Shown here: positions 1-11,983 of the stretch, in pieces
Position numbering within the stretch: position 1 is the first letter of the stretch
How the letters are laid out: each line of letters begins with the position of its first letter
From: Primulina eburnea
Lineage: Eukaryota > Streptophyta > Magnoliopsida > Lamiales > Gesneriaceae
Assembly (NCBI RefSeq): GCF_022965805.1
Contig: NC_133110.1
Location: forward strand, 29,570,668-29,634,667
DNA length: 64,000 nucleotides
Direction: 5' to 3'
The notes under the pieces: model-generated
Told to the model about the DNA's origin: nothing
Database searches by the model: none
What the model saw: only the letters and a program-made list of their open reading frames with translations
Translations under genes and position numbers: made by a program

Positions 1-1101
1 AAAAAAAACACAACTTTTTTTTAAAAAAAAAATTTAAATATTATTTTAAAATAAAACCATGTTTATTGTTTGTACCTTAGTAATTTTTGCAAAAATGTCA
101 TACATTACATATTTGAAAGATTTAAATTAGAACATGCATTAATCTATTTAAGAATGTTTAAATTTTTATTTAAAAAAAAGGTCATTTTTAATATTCTGAT
201 CAATATAAAAATATGATTTATGAAATCTTTTTGAGTGATTAACCATTGTGATAAAATCAGGTATTAAAGTATATGGCCCAAGATATACCTTATAAGAGTG
301 CCTAAAATTTTAAACTCACACATATTTTGTGAGTGAGTGGAGAGGACTGAGAAAACAGCTTTCGAGCCTTTATTGATCATGAGAGAGACTATCTATTGTT
401 TAGATCTTGAGTTCTTATTTTGAAAAAAAAATATGATATTTCCTGAAAAAAAAAAAGAAAAAAAAAGAGAAAAATACAAAAAGAAAGATGTTGAAGATCT
501 ATGTAATTTTTAAATTATATGCTGCAACCCATTTTTCTCTCATAAGAATAATAAAAAAAAAAAAGAAAAAAAAGAAAGAGAGAAATACATTGTACAAATT
601 AAATAAATATGTGGTCAAAAAACATAAACTTAGTCTGATTCCATGATGTAAAAAAAAAAAATCAGGAAAAAAAAATATAATAAGAACAACTGGATTTTAA
701 ATCAATGGATTTTCTATCTTTTGATTAGTTTGCCTCGTTTGTCTGTCTGCATTCTGTAAACCATTTTCCTGAGCATTCATCTGTATTCCAACTCCATGAG
801 AGAAATCGTTGCCATAAATAGAAACATTTATTAACCTGTGAGGATATGGAGTTGAGACTCTTACTAGGAATTTCTGAAGGCCGTGTACACTTAACTACCT
901 GAAATAAGCTTTGAATTAATCATCTCAAATTATTTCATAAATTATAATTATGATGATCTTGATATAACTTTGACAGTTTTCAAATTTAATTTAAACACTT
1001 AGATAGTTTTGATTACATTTCTATTTAAATTAATCAATATGTTTTGTATTGCTATTAACGCTTAAATTGCTAGGGACTAGCAATAAGCTGGTTGGGAGGT
1101 G
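1..1101 (+). mobile_element. 3' internal non-coding end of Athila/Tat-like element (G1), cut by window edge
   Basis: AT-rich sequence with no long ORF that leads directly into the LTR at 1102. Just before the LTR is a stretch reading GGGACTAGCAA followed by TTGGGAGGTG (about 1073-1101). From memory this resembles the conserved 3' tail and polypurine tract of non-chromovirus gypsy elements of the Athila/Tat/Ogre group. I infer that this is the long spacer between pol and the 3' LTR, and that the element extends left of the window. The lineage rests on memory of the motif only. Confidence 0.6.
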
Positions 1102-2685
1102 TGATAAACATAAAAATTGTACATTAATTAAATGTTTTATAATATAAATATATAGTTTTTGTTTTATTAAATGTTTAAATATTATATGTTTTATAATAAA
1201 TTGTATAAAATATAAGTTGTTGTGTAATTATAAGTTTTTACTATTTTTACAGGTTCGATAAAAGAAGAATAAACTTGACATTGCAAATGAGATTAAGATG
1301 ATTCTTGGACCTGTAGAAAGTTGATGTTAATATCTACAATATTGATGGCAAGCATGAGATAAAAATCCTTTCACAATTGTGATCAAATTAAGCAACAATT
1401 AAAGTTACCAAAGGAGTGGCAGTTTTACCATGCTCTAGTATTTTGACCATATCTCTCAAATTACTTGGTCAAATATTCTGAAAAAAATACCACAACTAGA
1501 CAACTCAATTATCCACATGTTTCATTTTATGTGAAGAAACAAATACGAAGAAGAAGACCTTCAAAAGTGATGTGTAATATAATATTAATTTCTTGGAACA
1601 CCAATGAAGACTTTTGTGTAAAAAATAATATTTTATTTGTGGTTGTCTCCCCAAATTTGGCTATAAATAGGGGTGTATTGTAATGTATTGAGATATCCCT
1701 CATTCTATGAACAAATCTTTGAGTTCATAATATTTCTCTCTATATTTTTCTTTTATTTCTTCATTTAAATATAATTAGCATGTTAATTTCATATTCAAAG
1801 TTTTACACTTTGAATAATGAATAGCTAACTTCCTAAAGTTGAGATGATAAGGTGAAACTCTTGGCATGATAATAAGGTTATTATAAGGTAAGAATCTATG
1901 TTTTATATTATTTAATCATTATTTATTGTTTATGTTATATTTATTTCTTTAAGTATTTTTATACCCTACTTATAAGTGGGAGTTTTGATTTATTGTTGCT
2001 ATATGTTATACTAAATTCTTGGAACCATTTAAATGTTAGTTTGGTATTACCAACCATTTAAAGTGGATGCCTTGAGTTATTATATATAAATATATTATAA
2101 TATTAAATTCTTGGAACCATTTAAATGTTAGTTTTGTTTTACCAACCATTTAACTTGGATTCCTTGATTTACTATATATAAATATATCATAATAATATTT
2201 TCTTGGTACCATTTAAATGTTAGTTTGGTTTTACCAACCATTTAAAGTGGGAACCTTGATTTAGTGTTTACAAATATATATATAGCACAATAAATACTTG
2301 ACCACATTTATAAGTTTTGGTATATATTATATACTTATAAGATAATAATATATAACATAATATAAATATGATTATTTAATATATTGGAACCATTTTATTA
2401 AGTGGATTTCAATATTGTTCATTAATGTTAATTTTATTAAAATGCCAAGAGTGGATCCTTTAATCTCAACTACTTAAATTAAAATTTGAACAATTAAAAT
2501 TTACCCATTAAAGATTCAATTAAAATTAAAAAGAAACAAAAACAAAAACAAAAACAAAAACAAAAAGACATTATAGTGGACTTGTAATTACCTTTGCTTC
2601 CCTGTGGATACGATATTCGGACTCACCGAATTATATTACTTGTGGACAACCTGCTCTTGGGAGTGCAACAATCAAAGTCGCAACA
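1102..2685 (+). mobile_element. 3' LTR of Athila/Tat-like element G1
   Basis: Starts TGATAAACATAAA and ends AAAGTCGCAACA. A second copy of the whole unit lies at 47054-48640 with clean ends and a TSD, which fixes both boundaries. It holds a TATA-like TATAAATAGGGG near 1662-1673, a tandem AAAAAC tract near 2535-2565, and a terminal segment starting CCCTGTGGATACGATA like that of Athila-type LTRs. No primer-binding site follows at 2686, and a polypurine tract precedes it, so it is the 3' LTR. The short ORF in it (1465-1683) recurs in the other copy only because the DNA does. Confidence 0.8.
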
Positions 2686-4131
2686 CCAACATTCCTAAAA
2701 ATTTTAAATTCTCACAAGGTATAATCTTAAATGTTAAGATCATGACTAAAACCTGTGACACATCATACTTATGTTCCCAAAAATTTACGAACTCAATGTT
2801 TATCCTTATAACTTAACTAACCGATCAAATTTACCTTAAATCGTCATCACTTTAAATCCTTAATTTGTCACAACATGATTTCACTAACGCTTAAATTTTC
2901 ATGCCTAAGATTGATTCATCCTACAATGTCCTTGGTTATCATTCATTATAACATTATAATCCAAATATCTAAATATTCTATATTTCCTTCGAGCCTAAAT
3001 AACCGAAAATTCCTACCATTTAAACCGTTCAATTCTCACTTACTACTAGATAAGTTCTCAAATTTCCTAAGATTTTAAAATTAATTCTTATTTTCCTCGA
3101 ATATCATCCAATTTTTCCCTAAATCTCAAAATTCCACAATTACCCATGAGTCCTCAGTATTCTCAATTTCATTATATAGATTTCCCGTATCATAAGGTTC
3201 AACAGTCTTAATTTTATTATACTCAAAATTAATTCCCATAACACATCTTACATTTCTATAAATACTTAAAATTCCAAGTGTTCCTCAAAAGTTCGCATTT
3301 AATCCTTAAAATTTTGAAAATTGCAACCTGACCTTTACAGTTTTCCCAATCTACATTTTGGCCCTACAACTCTTCGAAATTTGCATCATTGTCCCATAAA
3401 ATTTTCCATCTTTACCTTATTAAACTTTTAGATTCTCGAACTCGAAATTTAATCCCCAAAATTTGGTAAATTCGAAAATAGTCCCTTAGAATTTTTTTTT
3501 CACTTAGGTCCTCTAATTATTAGTTATTACAATTAGGTCCCTAAAATTCTCAATTCATGTAATTCCATCCTTAAATCTAACTAGGTAGAGCATGTATCCT
3601 AAATAAATTTTCATAATTAATCTTACAATTCCATAGATACTTAAAATCCTCAAATTGTACATTTATAATCCTAAAGATTGTTGTAGTCTTCGAATCGCTA
3701 TTGCTTATATGAAATCCTCAAAAATTTACTCGACTAGCAACCAAGAACCATTAATAATTTCTTAGAAATTCTACAAGCCTCAAAAGCATTCATAATTTTC
3801 AAGATTAACTTATAACCCATAAGGAGGACATCAACACTACTGACCTAAAAATTAATATAGTCAAATCATTTTCAACCTCTTCTAAAGCCCAATATTCGAA
3901 TTCTTAGACATGTCCAATTCCAAACGTACCCAACATGCATAATTCCATAATTTATTTTTTTAAATAAACACTGAACAATTAAAATCTGAACGTAAAAACA
4001 TTTCATGAAAACATGCTGTTAAAATAATTCATGCTTTAAATAAAATGAGTAAATGTAAAACTTACAGACCGAAGACGTGACTTCATGAGCTTCTCCAGAG
4101 CAGTAGTAGTACAACCCTTTACAAGATCATA
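2686..4131 (-). mobile_element. Non-coding leader of Tekay-like relic F
   Basis: About 1.45 kb of AT-rich sequence without a credible ORF. Read on the minus strand it follows the primer-binding site at 4132-4144 and starts like the leader of element E (TTGTAAAGG, then GAAGTCAC and TCTGTAAGTTTTA). I read it as the 5' untranslated leader of an old gypsy relic, cut off by the G1 insertion at 2685. No gag similarity was found. Confidence 0.45.
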
Positions 4132-4144
4132 GGCTCTGATACCA
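4132..4144 (-). other. Primer-binding site of relic F
   Basis: The reverse complement reads TGGTATCAGAGCC, complementary to the 3' end of initiator tRNA-Met, three bases from the LTR end at 4147. Confidence 0.8.
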
Positions 4145-4146
4145 AC

Positions 4147-4677
4147 TGTAAAGGCCCGTATTTCGTATTCATAATTTTGCGGAATTATTAAAATTTTTCT
4201 AAATAAATAAATATCTTGCCCAATTTATAAAATAAACATGTAAATAACATAACCTTAAAATAACAGCGGAAGTCAACATTGTATTTCAAACAGCAATTTA
4301 AAAATAATCCAACGTAAACATCAACTTAAAAATAATCCAACGTATTAAAACCGAGTTTGAATAATAAAAGGTGCATAAATTAAAACATGAGGTCCTCGGG
4401 TTTACTACGGATGTCCCAAGATTGCTCACTGGTCTCCGCCCGCGGTCTCGACCTCATAAATACCTACAACAATCAAGTCTAGTGAGTCTAAAGACTCAAC
4501 ATATATATATTGTGAATAACAAGTACATATATCATAAAATCGCATTCAACGTAAAAATAAAGTTTCGTAAAGCGTACGGTGAAAATCGTATCATGAATAA
4601 TTATATCTACGTGCATATCTGAAAATCATACGTAAAAGATTTGCTCAATAGAGCTCTGTCATCTCATATCATAATTG
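4147..4677 (-). mobile_element. Partial 5' LTR of relic F
   Basis: Begins (plus strand) TGTAAAGGCCCG next to the primer-binding site, so it is the 3' part of a minus-strand 5' LTR. It shares the segment AGTCTAGTGAGTCTAAAGAC (about 4476-4497) with the LTR of E, and a CCAGTGAGCA segment with the LTR of D (about 61272-61300, inverted). The three are related families. The right end is a truncation near 4677, not a clean terminus. Confidence 0.6.
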
Positions 4678-4783
4678 TAATGCCCGGAAATTTAATCCTA
4701 GTAATCTGTAATTATTGAATTATAATTTGATATGATTATGAAAAGATTAATCGGGACACGATTTGAGATAACATGTAAAAAGA
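4678..4783. other. Junction fragment between relic F and element E
   Basis: Starts TGTAATGCCCGGAAATTTAATCC, similar to the start of solo LTR H (TGTAATGCCCGAGAATT at 31397). It may be a short LTR scrap, or the 3' remnant of the E protease region. No coding signal. Confidence 0.3.
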
Positions 4784-6369
4784 TTAATCTGGCTCCATGC
4801 CCACCGGTTTAACCAAAACTGATCTCTTCGGAAAATCAATCAAGACTCTGTTCCTCGTCAGCCATTCCATCACCAAGATAATGTCGAATTCTTTCATTGG
4901 CAAGACAATCAAGTCAGCATACACTAGGTGGCCGTGTAATTCCAGATCAATGTCCCTGACCATACTAGTAGCTGATAATTCTTCCCCTGATGTGACTGTC
5001 ACGGAATAATTCACGTCGAGTCCAACAGTCTTTATATCCATGTGACTAGCAAACGTTTCCAAGGTAAATGAATGGGTGGCTCCTGAATCTATCAAGGCTT
5101 GAGTGGCTATTCGCTTAATGAAAATATTTCCTGAGAGACGTTAGCACAACACAAACTTATATCCCAAAAATTCTAACATTTAACCTCAAACATAGTAGAA
5201 ATTAGCATTCCAAGTCACTCAAAAGTATTACTAGCACCCTAATAATCCCAAATAAAATTCCACATACAAGGAAAATAATACTGAGCTTAGGTAGAAAAGT
5301 TTACCTGCTAGTAAAGTCGTGTCTGGGTTCGCCTCCTGTGCATGCATGACGAACACTCTGCCCTGAGTTGGATGCTTCCAATGTGGGAACTCTTTTAGCA
5401 TGTGGTCAGTAGCTCCACATTTAAAAGACTTGCGACCCATATAAGCACTGCCCTGGATGCTGGCGGTTGCATTTAGGGCATACCGGGAAAACAACTAGCC
5501 TCTGTGGCGCCCCTTGCTGCTGAATTGGACCCTTTTCCTTTGGCGGTCCCTGATATGAATTCTTCCCTGGCGGCCCCTGATACGTCTCTTAAACTGGGGC
5601 CTCTGATGCTGGTGCTGCTGAGGTGCCTGATATGGCCTCTTGTCCTTCCTGTCCAACTCGATATCCCGCTGATACTGCTCTGCCGCCAATGATTTAGATA
5701 CGGCGACTGCATAAGTAGTAGGGCCAACAACTCGGACATCACGGCGCAAGATCGGCCGCAATACATCCATGAAATGCCTCAGCTTACTCTGGGCATCATT
5801 AGCTATCAAGGTTACAAAGTGACATCCCCTCTCAAACTTCCTGACAAAGTCTGCACGCTGCTGTCTCCCTGCCGCAGCGACATGAACTCTCTAGTCAATC
5901 TGAAGCGTACTTCCTCAGTGAAGTACTTGGAGTAGAACACCTCCTTGAAACCATTCTAAGGCAGCACTTGCAAGTTGACTTCTACGGACGCACTCTCCAA
6001 CCATAGTCTGGCGTCCCCTGTCAGAAGGAACGTGGCACACCTGACCCTATCTGCATCGGTCAGTTCCATAAAATCAAAGATTACCACGATGGACTTAATC
6101 CATCCCTCAGCTATCATCAGGTCAGTGGTACCTGAAAACTCCTTTGGGTTCATCCTCCTGAACCTCTCATACACTGCCTCTGGCCTGGGCCTCGCCCCAG
6201 CGTCCACTGCAGCCTGGTTCCCCGCAAACTGTGCGAAGAACCGAGTCATTCTTGCAAGCATCTGTGCCTGCATGTCTGGAGGTGGAGGTGGAGAAGCATC
6301 TCTCCTCTCCTCTCGAGGCTCTCTGTCCTCATCCCCTGCTTCACGGTCGATCACACATCTAGGAGGCAT
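4784..6369 (-). pseudogene. gag-protease of Tekay-like gypsy element E, intron-containing, decayed
   Basis: Gag probably starts at the ATG at 6367-6369. The residues FRRMNPKEFSGTTD and ATFLLTGDARLWLES mark a plant chromovirus Gag core. A zinc-knuckle remnant (FKCGATDHMLKE, near 5415) is followed by the retropepsin site IDSGATHSF at about 5069-5095 and the downstream DIILVMEWL. Gag carries a nonsense codon near 5956 and shifts or stops at about 5810-5950. A 174-bp insert at 5131-5304 has GT-AG ends, and removing it joins Gag to protease in frame. The sequence ends just after protease: reverse transcriptase, RNase H and integrase are missing, so the element is truncated on its 3' side. Capsid and protease roles are family knowledge. 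Confidence 0.85.
5131..5304 (-). other. Predicted spliceosomal intron between Gag and protease of E
   Basis: On the minus strand the insert begins GTAAAC after CTAGCAG and ends GTCTCTCAG before GAAATATTTTC. It interrupts a codon after its first base (5305). Joining 5305 to 5130 restores the Gag frame through to the protease site, and the joined junction aligns without a gap with the uninterrupted region of element I (about 39420-39480). Unspliced RNA would run into a stop inside the insert. A CTAAC branch-like motif lies near the 3' end. Splicing is inferred, not shown. Confidence 0.75.
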
Positions 6370-6584
6370 ATTGTTCCAATAATTTACCCAACACGTAAAC
6401 CCCACATGCATGAACATGATATAGACAATATAAGATGCACGTACTTGAACTTAAAAATATGCACATGCTGGAATCAGATGCTTACTACATATCATAAGTT
6501 TGAAACCTTAAAACTTACAGACTTGAGGTGTGACTTCGTTAGCTTCTTGCGACTAGCAGTAGGCATAATCCTTTACAAGAACAC

Positions 6585-6597
6585 GGCTCTGATACCA
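6585..6597 (-). other. Primer-binding site of element E
   Basis: The reverse complement reads TGGTATCAGAGCC (initiator tRNA-Met type), two bases inside the LTR boundary at 6600. Confidence 0.85.
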
Positions 6598-6599
6598 AC

Positions 6600-9276
6600 T
6601 GTAACGTACCGTACTTTTACTACTAAAATTTGCGGAAGAATTAAAAATTTTCTTAAATAAAAACGTGAGCATTCAAAATTTGATAAAATAAATTATACGT
6701 CTCAACAAAGATCTAAAAATAGAGTTTGAAAAAAGTATTTGAACATTTTCATAAAGACTTAAAAACATGGCGGTCCTCGGGTTTAGCCTCCCCCTAAGTC
6801 CAAGCCTGCTCCTTGGCCCCCACCTCCTGTCTCCTCATAAACATCCTCACCTGTATCGATCAAGTCTAGTGAGTCTAAAGACTCAACACGTATAAACTGG
6901 AAGTAAAAAGTATTACATAGTAAAATCACATGAAACTTAAAAATAGGACATACATACTTAAACTTGAACTTGCGTATTAAAACTTGAACATACATACATA
7001 CAAACTTAGACGTGCCATAAATTTTTCTTAAACATGCTTGCATACTTGAACATACTTAAACATACATAGCTTCATCATTTTGCATAGAGATATGTTTCAA
7101 TGCAAGTGACCCATAACAGAATTCGCCTGATCAGACTAAACCACAGTATTGGGATGACTTGGACGTATCCACTGCCACATACATGAGATCCCCGTTCATA
7201 ATTTAACAGGCTGATTGGTCCACGTTCATGATTTAACGCTTTCCAATCACGATCTAAACACGTTCATAATTTAACGGGCGGATTGGTCCCCGTTCATAAT
7301 TTAACGCTTTCCAATCCTAAACATAATTTGGTCACAAGATATTTAGCATACCTCAAAAACTTAAAATATTTTCTTGCACGTCAAACATACTTATTTGGCG
7401 TTGAGGGATTCGTTGGACTTCGATTCAGGCCATTGCAGCACATACTAACTGAATTTAAAATTAACATGCATTGCTTAGAGGTAGATACACATGCTCACCA
7501 CCAAACTGCATAAATAGATTAAAACATTCTAAAACACTCGGGAATTGACCTCATTTAAATCAATGTACTAAACCATCACATGAAATTCCAAAGCAAACAA
7601 TTGAGTTTTCCCAAAACATGAAGTACACGGACCCCGGGTCTGGGTTCGTGTGTGCGCGCAAAGAAAGTACCAACAAAAAGAAGGGACACGGACCCCGTGC
7701 CCTGGTCCGGCCCCGGGTCCGTGTAGGTGCGCAAAGTGGGATACTTGGCAATTGAAGGGACACGGACCCCATGCCCAAGTCTGTCTCCGGGTCCGTGTAT
7801 GTGCGCAAAAATGGCACCAATAAGAAATAAAGGCACGGACCCAGTGCCAGGGTCCGTGTCCAGGTCTGTGTACCTGCACATGTTTGAAATCCACGAAAAT
7901 TTAATACACATATTGCTTAGCACTCTAAACTCGATCGTACGGACTATGAACCGACACCCCGAGACCCTTCTTAGCATGCCATAGCATCAAACCAAATTCG
8001 CACAAACACCGCAACGACGTCCACCCTATGACCGTACAATTAAAAAACGTGGCAATTGACACCAACTCGTTTCCTATGACTTCTAATGAACTCGAGTGCC
8101 TATCGAAACTAAACGACATATCAAATAACATCTCAACATCATACTAAGCATACCTAGATACAGCAACGATCACCCGTCGATTTCCAACGAAGCTTGCAAC
8201 TTTACAATCTCAAGAACACATCGATACATAATTTTCTGAAAAACGCAGTTTGAGCAGTCCCACAAAAAACGTCATAACTTACTCAATTTTTATCCAAATA
8301 TTTCGAATTTACTATCAAATCGAAGGTATCAAAAAGTTATACAATTTTTGCATTGAAAGGTTTCTCAGAATCACAACCAAAAATTCGCAGTATTTAAAAA
8401 TACAGCAAAAATGTGTTTTCAGATCTAAAAAATATTACAAAACTGATCCAAACATTTTCTGCTCGAACAACGAACGTCACACATAAATTTTTATGCATAA
8501 AAATAACAAAACACATAATATGACAAGATCGATACAGAAATAACAGAATATACGTGTTTTTTAATAATTTGAAATACCGTAACGACGATACCGAAGCGGG
8601 GAGATATGTGAGGTTGATCCGGGACGATCGCGGAGCTAAAATCTTTGAAGAAAACACACGAAAATACGCTGGAAAATCAGAGGGGAGGGGCGGCTGCTGA
8701 AAAATGGAAGAACCCTAGGTTTTTCTCTCTTTTAAAAATCTGAAAATAAGACGTGTAGGGTGTGTTGTGTGTTTTAGTGTGTGTACAAACATGTAAGTGT
8801 GTGAGTGTGTGTAACGTGTGTGTGAGTTTTTAATTAGGAGAAATTAGTGCTAAATTAACTAATTAAAATACTAATTAAAGGTTAACACACACTAATTAAA
8901 TCAAACTCCTCAATTAAAATAATTACACACTAATTTTAAAAGTTCTAAACTCTTAAATTACTAAATACATAAATAAGGCTTTTAAAATACTAAAAACTTA
9001 ATAAATTATTTAAAATTCCACATCCTTAAATTAAAATAAAATACCACATTTTAAATTTCTAAGAATCGTCACCGGTCTTTTCCTCAATCTCGCCTCGAAT
9101 AATCGCCTGAACATGAAACTCGAAAAACATTTTAACGTGCGTCACATAAACATAAATAATTAAAACAATGCATTCAAATAAATCATGCACGACTAAAACT
9201 CAATTTAAACTTAAATAAATGCTTTAATAATTAAATAAATGCATGGGTTATACGTGTTCTGAATTTGGGCATTACA
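6600..9276 (-). mobile_element. 5' LTR of element E (2677 bp)
   Basis: Plus-strand ends are TGTAACGTACC at 6600 and GGGCATTACA at 9276, giving TGTAA/TTACA inverted termini. The right end abuts D integrase codons at 9277. Its minus-strand start (TGTAATGCCCAAA, then CCCATGCAT) and the segment GAAAAGACCGG match the start of D's LTR (59090 onward), so D and E are related. It contains a four-unit GC-rich palindrome array (7626-7880). Minus-strand ORFs over the array are repeat artefacts. The 5-bp duplicate expected after 9276 (GTCAA) could not be matched on the left because that side is truncated. Confidence 0.8.
7626..7880 (-). repeat. GC-rich palindrome array in the E LTR, 4 units
   Basis: Units start CACGGACC at 7626, 7687, 7761 and 7834, spaced 61, 74 and 73 bp. 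Each unit pairs a CACGGACCC arm with a later GGGTCCGTG-type arm and ends near GTGCGCAAA. The AT-rich surroundings make it stand out. It is probably regulatory or structural. Confidence 0.85.
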
Positions 9277-9326
9277 GTCAAAGTCCAGTAGCTGAACCAT
9301 TATGACAAGGAAGCTACTTGGGAGAC
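9277..9326 (+). pseudogene. Integrase C-terminus of gypsy element D, left half
   Basis: Reads VKVQ-stop-LNHYDKEATWE, the chromodomain-like tail of Tekay-type integrases, where a TGG-to-TAG change gives the stop. It is cut at the C insertion after the codons for TWE. The last 5 bases (GAGAC, 9322-9326) are the left TSD copy of C. The remaining C-terminal codons are at 59009-59054. Confidence 0.85.
9322..9326. repeat. Left TSD (GAGAC) of SIRE element C
   Basis: GAGAC here and at 59004-59008 flank the TG/CA ends of C. Removing C plus one copy restores the D integrase frame across 49.7 kb. Confidence 0.9.
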
Positions 9327-9763
9327 TGATAAGATCGTTTAAGGTAGTTGAAGTGCTTAAAATGGGGAGGTTGATTAAACACTTCAGATTTTTTTGTACT
9401 CTTTTTCAAATGTGTGAATCAGTTCTTGGAGAAACTGATCCTAGAATCTTGTTTGTCAATATAGATCAGTCAACTGGTAGTAGTGCGAAATAAGACTGAA
9501 ATATAGATTGAATACTTGTATAAACTGAAATGGTAACTGAAATAATGTTCGGAGATTTCAAATGCTCTTTTTTCACCCCTTTTATCACAAGGATATGATT
9601 TCACTAAAAGACTTTGATATATTGCAAAAGATTGTAATAATCCACTTCAGTTGGTCTTTCACACTGCCAAACTGAAACTCTTAGTTTAACAACTCGTATA
9701 CAGTTATTAACTGAAAAAGCTCTAAATTGGTAGCTTGATTGGTTTGTGTGTGTTCACTTGTAG
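9327..9763 (-). mobile_element. 3' LTR of C, outer part
   Basis: Starts TGATAAGATCG, aligns with 58143 onward, and is cut by B at 9763. The rest resumes at 28155. Rich in CAGTT/AACTG words. Confidence 0.85.
9759..9763. repeat. Left TSD (TGTAG) of element B
   Basis: TGTAG at 9759-9763 is repeated at 28150-28154, exactly outside the TG/CA termini of B. Confidence 0.9.
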
Positions 9764-11915
9764 TGTGGTGCCCGGTTTAGGAATTCATAATTATTCTCTT
9801 ACTAAGTGCCACATTTTTTTTTCAATCTTTCTTTATTGAACTTCTATTTTTATTTTTACCATTATTATTATTAGAAAGATATTGTAGATAAAATTTAATT
9901 ACTTTCTACTATAATTTAAAGATTATCTACAAATATTTACATTCTTATTTCAAATATGTACAATTATTTTACAGCGGAAGTTTAACATTCATTTATAAAC
10001 AGATCATCCCAACTTTTAAATGATCTTATTTCAGCTTCAGTTATTTTCCTCTTGTTCCAATTCGGGGGTTCCTGTGTCTGGAAATTACAATAGACGAAAA
10101 GAAACAGAGGGTTAAGTCTTTGAGGACTTAGTGAGTTTAAATTAGTATATGGTTTTTAAATAACACTTCATCATAATTATACATGAAATAATAGGCATAA
10201 CAATTTAGATATTATGAATGATATGCAATGAAATAATAGATAAATGAAAATTCCATAAATTAACATTGGTGGCTCAAATTGAGCACTTTTTATGAGCCGG
10301 GTGAACCATTCTCCGAACCGAAATATTCGGTGCGCATTGTTCAGATGAACCATATACCCTGGACTTTTGACCCGTTGTTCATTGGACTCATTTTCCGGGC
10401 CAAAGCCACGTTGTCCAGTGGACTCAATTTCCGGACCGAGATCCGTTTTCCATGACTCCATTCATTAATGATATATCAATCCAATCATAAATATGCAAGA
10501 AAATATATCAGTAATTGAAATGAACTGTGGATGATATTTGAACATTAAATAAATGCTATTGAAATTTCCAGGCCAAATGCCAAAGGCTTTAATAGAGGAA
10601 TGAATAGTAATTTCCTCACCTGATAACTTACAGTTTAGGCTTGATTAATAATCCGAGTTGCTGGAGCAAGTCCTAAAAATATATTATGAATGATATTTTT
10701 ATGTTAGAGTTTTGAAGTAACTAGCTGATCATTTCCAGATTATTTTTTGTTCAAAATTTAATCCGGTTGATTTTACTTAAGTTCTAAAATTCATATTAAT
10801 TAGAAGGTATATCCAAACCTTACGAAAGTTGGCAAAAAAGCCGGAAATATCATCAGGAACGTTCGGCCGCCGGAAAATCGCCGATCCGACGGCGCGTGCA
10901 GTACACGCGCTGACGGTGCCGGCACGTGAGTGGGCTTCCGGCAGTCACGCGCGGCCGTGTTTTTTCCACCATATGTAAATTTTGAAAATCTTTAATTGTT
11001 CCGTTGAAAGTTTTGTCAAATTCCTACCCGAGCAACACCAGAATTAAATATCGCCGTATGGTTAACTAAGGTAATCCGGCATTCCGAAAATGTTAGTTCC
11101 GTCATTATTTTGGGACGACGGACGGTATGTACCTCATCTATGCAACAAGAGGTACAAATTTAATATTCAAACCGACCACTAGTTTGGTTTGTAGCTATAA
11201 GAAAAATGAGCGAAAAGTACATAGCTTGAATACGAGATACCGTTGCTGTTTTGCGGACTATCTTTGTTTGATTTTCTGGTTTTTGAGCGATCCTTTTGTG
11301 TCACCTCCAGTGCTATATTGCTTTATGATATGAGGTGAATAGTTGGTGATTTATCGGGATTTTTCGGAAAGGGTATAACTTTTTCCTTCTTTTTTTTTTC
11401 TCTTTTTTCCCTTCCCTCCTCCTTCCTCTTCCGTTTCCTTCTCTCTCTCGGTTTGTTTCTTTTATTGGTTTGTGAATTGAAGAAGTGCAGTATATATAGC
11501 CGTAATCACGCTTATCCTTTTATTATTATTATTTTTATTTATTTATTTATTAAATGAAAAAATCTCATGTTTATCAAAACTTAATAATATTATATTCGTG
11601 TATCTAATTATTGAACCTAATTATCTTATATTGAACTTAATAATTATTGTAATTAATTACTTAACACATATGTTGGGCTTAGTTATAATATTTTATTATA
11701 TTTTGTTATATTTTGGGTATTTGATTTTGGAATAAGAACCTCATAGTGCTTGATGAATTTTTAAGTGTATTGTGATGTATTTTAATGTATTTCTAGATGC
11801 TTTGGACAAATAAAATTTGTACCGAAAAATAATGTGGTAAAATTTTAAAAGTTAAAATAATAAAATTTATACTAATAAAAATGCATTTATGCACCTTTGT
11901 TTTTAGGGTGTCACA
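9764..11915 (-). mobile_element. 3' LTR of B (2152 bp)
   Basis: TGTGGTGCCCGG to GGGTGTCACA. Contains imperfect repeats around CCGAAATATTCGG (10316-10330), a GC-rich patch (about 10864-10960) and a long pyrimidine tract (about 11382-11455). Compared with the other LTR it retains about 120 bp (about 9976-10105) that the 5' copy has lost. Confidence 0.9.
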
Positions 11916-11940
11916 ATATCTCCTCCTTTTAAAAATCAGG
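11916..11940 (-). other. Polypurine tract of B
   Basis: The minus strand reads AAAAGGAGGAGATAT immediately upstream of the 3' LTR: the plus-strand primer position for gypsy reverse transcription. Confidence 0.8.
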
Positions 11941-11983
11941 TCCCCGGATTTAAGAGTTATTGGAATAAATGAGGATGTTGACA

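Noticed and set aside
4132..4144. tRNA gene fragment
   Set aside because: Matches only the 3' end complement used as primer site; no cloverleaf.
7560..7977. Overlapping minus-strand ORFs with repeated His-Thr-Arg-Thr-like peptides
   Set aside because: They exist only because a GC-rich tandem repeat is open in several frames; no start context, no conservation.
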